Notes under the pieces: model-generated
The model's database searches: none
Told to the model about the DNA's origin: nothing
Seen by the model: the letters and a program-made list of their open reading frames with translations, nothing else
Shown: one piece after another, positions 42,402-46,129 of the stretch
Layout: the number at the start of each line of letters is the position of its first letter
Position numbering within the stretch: the stretch's first letter is position 1
From: Methylobacterium crusticola
Lineage (GTDB): Bacteria > Pseudomonadota > Alphaproteobacteria > Rhizobiales > Beijerinckiaceae
Direction of reading: 5' to 3'
Length of the DNA: 46,129 nt
Assembly: GCF_003574465.1 (NCBI RefSeq)
Contig: NZ_KZ984611.1
Location: 1,832 to 47,960 of the forward strand
Program-made: the position numbers and the translations under genes

Positions 42402-43145
42402 ATGTCCGATCCGCTCGTCCTGATTCCCGCCCGCCTCGCCGCCACGCGGCTGCCCGAGAAGCCGCTGGCCGACATCGCCGGCGAGCCGATGATCGTGCAC
42501 GTCTGGCGCCGGGCGATCGAGGCCGGCATCGGGCCGGTGGTGGTCTGCACCGACACGCCCGCCATCGTGGCTGCGGTCGAGGCCGTAGGCGGGCTCGCGG
42601 TGATGACCCGGCCCGACCACCCCTCGGGGTCCGACCGCCTGGCGGAGGCCTTGGCGGTGATCGACCCGGAGGGGCGTCACGACGTGGTGGTCAACGTCCA
42701 GGGCGACCTGCCGACCATCGACCCCGCGGCCATCGCCGCGGCGGTGACGCCGCTCGCCGACCGGGCGGTGGACATCGCGACGCTCTGCGCCGTCATCACC
42801 CGGGAGGACGAGCGCACGGCGCCGAGCGTCGTCAAGCTCGTCGGCACGGCGGTGGGCCCGCGGCGCCTGCGCGCGCTCTACTTCACCCGGGCGACCGCGC
42901 CCTGGGGCGAGGGGCCGCTCCACCACCACATCGGCCTCTACGCGTATCGCCGGCGCGCGCTCGCCCGCTTCGTCGCCCTGCCCCAGAGCCCCCTGGAGCA
43001 GCGCGAGAGGCTGGAGCAGCTCCGCGCCCTCGAGGCCGGGATGCGCATCGACGCCGTGGTGGTGGACGACGTGCCGCTGGGCGTCGACACGCCCCACGAC
43101 CTCGCGCGCGCCCGCGCCATCCTGGCGGCCCGGCGCCTGAACTGA
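42402..43145 (+). CDS. kdsB: 3-deoxy-manno-octulosonate cytidylyltransferase
   Basis: ATG 42402 gives a 247-residue protein starting [22 protein letters not shown], matching KdsB length and opening; ATG 42342 would add 20 residues unlike the family. Nucleotidyltransferase motifs are complete: [15 protein letters not shown] for [17 protein letters not shown] and [11 protein letters not shown] with the metal-binding Asp. It makes CMP-Kdo for the lipid A core of lipopolysaccharide in the cytoplasm. pheA follows after 25 bases, so the two are probably co-transcribed. No clear ribosome site is seen. Confidence 0.95.
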   Translation: MSDPLVLIPARLAATRLPEKPLADIAGEPMIVHVWRRAIEAGIGPVVVCTDTPAIVAAVEAVGGLAVMTRPDHPSGSDRLAEALAVIDPEGRHDVVVNVQGDLPTIDPAAIAAAVTPLADRAVDIATLCAVITREDERTAPSVVKLVGTAVGPRRLRALYFTRATAPWGEGPLHHHIGLYAYRRRALARFVALPQSPLEQRERLEQLRALEAGMRIDAVVVDDVPLGVDTPHDLARARAILAARRLN

Positions 43146-43170
43146 CCCGTCTCGGAAGCCTGTCGATCCC

Positions 43171-44025
43171 ATGAGCCAGATCATCTCCTACCAGGGCGAG
43201 CCCGGGGCCAACTCGCACATCATGTGCGCGGAGGCCTATCCCGACGCGACGCCGCTGCCCTGCGCCACCTTCGAGGACGCCCTGACGGCGGTCTCCGACG
43301 GCAGCGCCGACCTCGGCATGATCCCGATCGAGAACTCCATCGCGGGCCGCGTCGCCGACATCCACCACCTGCTGCCGGCCTCGGGCCTCCACATCGTGGG
43401 CGAGCAGTTCCTGCCGATCCACTTCCAGCTCATGGCGCTGCCCGGCACGCCCCTCGCGGCGATCCGCAGCGTGCACAGCCACATCCACGCCCTGGGCCAG
43501 TGCCGCAAGGTCATCCGGCGCCTCGGCCTCAAGGCCGTGGTGGCGTCCGACACCGCGGGCGCCGCCCGCCAGGTGGCGGAGGCGGGCGACCCGACCCGCG
43601 CCTCGCTGTCGCCGCGCCTGGCGGGCGAGATCTACGGCCTCGAGATCCTGGAGGCGGACGTCGAGGACGAGGCCCACAACACCACCCGGTTCGTGGTGCT
43701 GGCCCGCCGGCCCGCCCCGCCGCCGCCCGAGGCGGGGCCGGCCGTGACGAGCTTCGTGTTCCGGGTGCGCAACATCCCGGCCGCGCTCTACAAGGCCCTC
43801 GGCGGCTTCGCCACCAACGGCGTCAACATGACGAAGCTCGAGAGCTACATGGTCGAGGGCCAGTTCACCGCGACCCAGTTCTACGCCGAGGTCGACGGCC
43901 ACCCCGACGAGCCGTCCCTGCGCCGGGCCCTCGACGAGCTGACCTACTTCTCGAGCGCGTTCCGGATCATCGGCACCTACCCGGCCCACCCGTTCCGCGA
44001 GAGCGCCCGGCCTCCGGCCGAGTGA
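43171..44025 (+). CDS. pheA: Prephenate dehydratase
   Basis: The 284-residue product is a monofunctional prephenate dehydratase. The catalytic domain has YQGEPGANSH, FEDALTAVSDGSADLGMIPIENSIAGRV and the TRF motif NTTRFVVLA. A C-terminal ACT domain follows with GVNMTKLESYMVEGQFTATQFYAEVDGH, where phenylalanine binds for feedback inhibition. It converts prephenate to phenylpyruvate. There is no chorismate mutase domain. It lies directly after kdsB, as in many Hyphomicrobiales. Confidence 0.96.
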   Translation: MSQIISYQGEPGANSHIMCAEAYPDATPLPCATFEDALTAVSDGSADLGMIPIENSIAGRVADIHHLLPASGLHIVGEQFLPIHFQLMALPGTPLAAIRSVHSHIHALGQCRKVIRRLGLKAVVASDTAGAARQVAEAGDPTRASLSPRLAGEIYGLEILEADVEDEAHNTTRFVVLARRPAPPPPEAGPAVTSFVFRVRNIPAALYKALGGFATNGVNMTKLESYMVEGQFTATQFYAEVDGHPDEPSLRRALDELTYFSSAFRIIGTYPAHPFRESARPPAE

Positions 44026-44079
44026 CCCGGCGCCGCGCCGGTCCCGGACGCGGCTCCCGGGCGCCGTCGGGGGGCCGGT

Positions 44080-44403
44080 TCAGGGGCAGGCGCGCAGCCG
44101 CCGGCCGTAGGGGTCGTCGACGCCGAGGGGCGGCGGGAAGCCGTAGTAGCTCGGCTTGCCGAGGCCGTAGGGCGAGCCGACGTAGGTCGGGTCCAGGGGG
44201 CCGTTCGTCGGCACGAGGGGCCGGCCCGGCGGGCAGGCCGCGCCGCCCCAGGGCGGGGCTCCGCGGCGCGCGACGTCGCCGTCCCCGCGGGGGAAGTAGC
44301 GGATGCCGGATTCGTGGCCCGGGCCGGGCAGGTCGGCGGCGAGCGCCGTGCCCGCGAGGGCGAGCCCCACCAGGCTCCCGACGAGCCTCCCGCCGTGCCG
44401 CAT
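44080..44403 (-). CDS. Small secreted proline/glycine-rich protein
   Basis: ATG 44403 (MRHGGRLVGSLVGLALAGTALAAD) gives a clear signal peptide, cut after LAA; ATG 44433 would place extra residues before it. The 107-residue product has a mature part rich in Pro, Gly and Tyr (PTNGPLDPTYVGSPYGLGKPSYYGFPPPLG), with two cysteines. No catalytic motif is visible. The gene converges with pheA with 54 bases between. Confidence 0.65.
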   Translation of the reverse strand: MRHGGRLVGSLVGLALAGTALAADLPGPGHESGIRYFPRGDGDVARRGAPPWGGAACPPGRPLVPTNGPLDPTYVGSPYGLGKPSYYGFPPPLGVDDPYGRRLRACP

Positions 44404-44491
44404 CGCTCCGTCACTCCCGTGCGCCGGCCGCATTCCGGGTGCGCCGCCCCGGGAGCCTTGCGGGGTCGTGGTTAACGGAGCGTTGCGGGGC

Positions 44492-44962
44492 TCAGGTCAC
44501 GGACTCGGTGCGGGCGCCGAGCAGGGCCACGAGGTCGCCGGGCGCGAGCTGCACCTGGAGGCCCCGCTGGCCGCCGTTGACGAAGACGCGGGCGTGCCCG
44601 AGGGCGGCGGCGTCGACGAGGGTCGGCACGGCCCGCTTCTGCCCGAGCGGGCTGATGCCGCCGACGTGGTACCCGGTCAGCCGCTCGGCCTCGGCCGGGC
44701 GCATCATCGCGGCGGATTTCGCCCCGAAGGCCGCCGCGAGCTTCTTGAGCGACACCTCCCGGTCCGAGGGCACCAGCACGCAGACCGGTCTCGCGTCCGC
44801 CTGGGCCATCAGGGTCTTGAGCACCCGCTCCGGCGGCACCCCGAGGGCCTCGGCGGCCTGCAGCCCGATGCGGGCGGCGTCCGGGTCGTACGCGTAGGCG
44901 TGGACGCTGTGGGGCACGCCGGCGCGGCTCAGCGCGAGGGTGGCGCGGGTGGTCTTCGACAT
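44492..44962 (-). CDS. ybaK: Cys-tRNA(Pro) deacylase YbaK
   Basis: The 156-residue protein has the INS/YbaK editing fold: HAYAYDPDAARIGLQAAEALGVPPERVLKTLM includes the conserved Lys of the active site. DREVSLKKLAAAFGAKSAAM and TGYHVGGISPLGQKR, the glycine loop that positions the tRNA acceptor end, follow. It hydrolyses Cys mischarged on tRNA(Pro). It lies 15 bases downstream of the beta-lactamase gene and is probably in its transcript. No clear ribosome site. Confidence 0.93.
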   Translation of the reverse strand: MSKTTRATLALSRAGVPHSVHAYAYDPDAARIGLQAAEALGVPPERVLKTLMAQADARPVCVLVPSDREVSLKKLAAAFGAKSAAMMRPAEAERLTGYHVGGISPLGQKRAVPTLVDAAALGHARVFVNGGQRGLQVQLAPGDLVALLGARTESVT

Positions 44963-44977
44963 GGCGGGCCGCGGCGC

Positions 44978-45868
44978 TCAGGCGCCCGGAAACGTCCGGG
45001 CGATCAGCCGGCCGACCTCGGCGTGCAGGGCGTTGCGCGCGTCGGGCTCGGCCGGCGACCCGGTGAGATACACGCTCGCCAGCAGCGGCGCACCGCCCGG
45101 GCGGCGCACCAGGGCCACCACGTTGGCGGTGCCGTTCTCGCCCGTGCCGGTCTTGTCGGCGACCTGCCAGTCCGCCGGGACGCCGGCGCGCAGGCGCTTG
45201 GCGCCGGTCGGGCTCTCGGTCATCCAGCCGGCGAGGCGGGCGCGCGAGGCGGGCGACAGGGCCTCGCCGAGGAGGACCGCCTCGAGGAGGCCCAGCATGG
45301 CGGCCGGGGTGGTGGTGTCGCGCGGGTCGCCCGGGATCGCCGTGTTGAGGGTGGGCTCGGTGCGGTCGAGGCGCGTGAGGGTGTCGCCGTGGGCCCGCGC
45401 GAAGGCGGTGACGCCCTCCGGCCCGCCGAGGGCCCGCAGCATCAGGTTGCCGGCGGTGTTGTCGCTCCACACCACGGCGGCGGCGCAGATGTCGGCGAGC
45501 GTCATGCCGTCCGCGACGTGCCGGCCCGTCACGGGCGCGTAGGCGTCGAGGTCGGCCTGGGCGTAGGTCATCCGGCGCTCCAGGCTCTCCTCGGCCCGGT
45601 CGACCCGGGCCAGGATGGCGGCCGCCGCCAGGGCCTTGAAGGTGCTGCAGAGCGGGAAGCGCTCGTCGGCCCGGTGGCCGAAGCGGCGGCCCGTGCCGGT
45701 GTCCCGCACCTCGACGCCGAGCCTGCCGCCGTCGCGGCGCTCGAGCTGCGCGAGGCGCGCGGCGGCGTCCTCGGCCGCCCACGCGGTCCGGACCGTGCCG
45801 GCGAGGAAGGGGCCGCCCGCGAGGGCGGTGCCGCCGATGAGGGCGGCGCGGCGGGTGAGACTGGGCAT
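44978..45868 (-). CDS. Class A serine beta-lactamase with Tat-like signal
   Basis: ATG 45868 follows GGGGA and is chosen over an upstream start because the signal peptide begins there: SLTRRAALIGGTAL is a twin-arginine pattern, so export folded to the periplasm is likely. The product is 296 residues. Class A motifs stand at a constant offset of +5 from Ambler numbering: Ser75 and Lys78 in STFK, Ser135-Asp136-Asn137, Glu171 in EPTLN, and Lys239-Thr-Gly in DKTGTGENG. A cysteine precedes the nucleophile but no partner sits near KTG, so the carbapenemase disulfide is absent. The substrate range is unknown. No ampR-type regulator is adjacent. Confidence 0.95.
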   Translation of the reverse strand: MPSLTRRAALIGGTALAGGPFLAGTVRTAWAAEDAAARLAQLERRDGGRLGVEVRDTGTGRRFGHRADERFPLCSTFKALAAAAILARVDRAEESLERRMTYAQADLDAYAPVTGRHVADGMTLADICAAAVVWSDNTAGNLMLRALGGPEGVTAFARAHGDTLTRLDRTEPTLNTAIPGDPRDTTTPAAMLGLLEAVLLGEALSPASRARLAGWMTESPTGAKRLRAGVPADWQVADKTGTGENGTANVVALVRRPGGAPLLASVYLTGSPAEPDARNALHAEVGRLIARTFPGA

Positions 45869-45970
45869 CGCGGGGTCCCCGGGCGCGAATCGTCGATCCT
45901 CGCTGTCTCGGCCGGAACCTTGGCAATATCGCGCTGCCACCGTGACGAGACCGCGGCGGTTTCGCCACCA

Positions 45971-46003
45971 CGGGACCGCCATCACGGGATCCTGGCGGTC
46001 CCG
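45971..46003 (-). terminator. 11-bp hairpin, likely terminator of the partial gene at the right edge
   Basis: CGGGACCGCCA (45971-45981) and TGGCGGTCCCG (45993-46003) are exactly complementary with an 11-base loop. On the minus strand it starts 25 bases after the stop of the partial gene at 46029. There is no T-run. It also insulates the bla promoter. Confidence 0.55.
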
Positions 46004-46028
46004 CCGGCGGGGAGCGCGGGGCTGCGCC

Positions 46029-46129
46029 TCACCGGGGGCCGTCGAGGTCCGCGAGCGGACCCGGCGCCGCGGGCCGGGCCGGGGCGGGCCGCGCGCGGGC
46101 GAGGTCGCGGGCGAGCCCCGCGAGGTCCG
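46029..46129 (-). CDS. C-terminal fragment of a gene cut by the window edge
   Basis: The minus strand reads an open frame from the edge to TGA (46031-46029), ending DLAGLARDLARARPAPARPAAPGPLADLDGPR. It has amphipathic Leu/Ala/Arg character, then a Pro-rich tail. The hairpin placed right after the stop supports it being a gene end. Identity cannot be told from about 32 residues. Confidence 0.4.
   Translation of the reverse strand, partial: DLAGLARDLARARPAPARPAAPGPLADLDGPR

Noticed and set aside
44978..45868. Carbapenemase call for the class A enzyme on account of Cys before the active serine
   Set aside because: The partner cysteine after the KTG motif is absent, so the disulfide typical of KPC/SME-type enzymes cannot form.

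Overview
The window looks like chromosome from a very GC-rich alphaproteobacterium of the Hyphomicrobiales, most probably Methylobacteriaceae (Methylobacterium or a close relative). This is inferred from composition, the strong G/C bias at third codon positions, the cycM-kdsB-pheA gene order typical of the order, an Irr-type (ICE-like) box before bfd, and lineage-typical small secreted proteins. No rRNA, tRNA, phage, insertion sequence or CRISPR array was seen. Most of the window is ordinary chromosome. Intergenic gaps repeatedly carry short tandem or palindromic arrays.

Layout. 1-6.1 kb: a partial SGNH hydrolase, a cupredoxin-fold protein without most copper ligands, a glycine-rich secreted protein, small proteins of unknown function, a broken GAF gene and two long non-coding gaps. 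6.1-10.5 kb: an HWE histidine kinase and a hybrid histidine kinase (GAF-PAS-PAS-HisKA-HATPase-REC), both on the minus strand. 10.8-11.8 kb: iron storage, with bfd and bfr tail to tail and an ICE-like box before bfd. 11.9-18.5 kb: a TriABC-like RND efflux locus with one pump and two different adaptors, plus a one-TM protein and a divergent TetR regulator. 18.6-23.6 kb: an AI-2E/PerM permease, MoaE, a tandem two-domain gamma-carbonic-anhydrase-like protein, an FMN reductase, a HAD phosphatase and a small membrane protein. 23.7-29.1 kb: MepA endopeptidase, a PRC-barrel protein, an EVE-domain protein with a coupled secreted partner, a beta-carbonic anhydrase and a DHA2 MFS exporter.

29.1-41.2 kb is one minus-strand peptide-uptake block. 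It begins with two tandem YejA-type binding proteins and YejB. The usual YejE and YejF do not follow. Instead there is a complete Dpp-type importer (binding protein, two permeases, two ATPases) and a gamma-glutamyltransferase, mostly joined by 4-base GTGA/ATGA overlaps. The inferred job is import of small peptides, possibly glutathione or other gamma-glutamyl compounds, followed by hydrolysis. 41.5-46.1 kb: membrane-anchored cytochrome c (cycM), divergent kdsB-pheA, a small secreted protein, and a bla-ybaK pair ending beside a partial gene.

The observations most worth following are: the two half-decayed but complementary histidine sets in the gamma-CA-like fusion; the yej remnant joined to a dpp-ggt cassette; the series of unrelated 17-23 bp tandem arrays and palindrome clusters confined to intergenic gaps, two of them starting at stop codons; a cysteine-rich tail on Bfd; and a nested stem-loop upstream of the FMN reductase.
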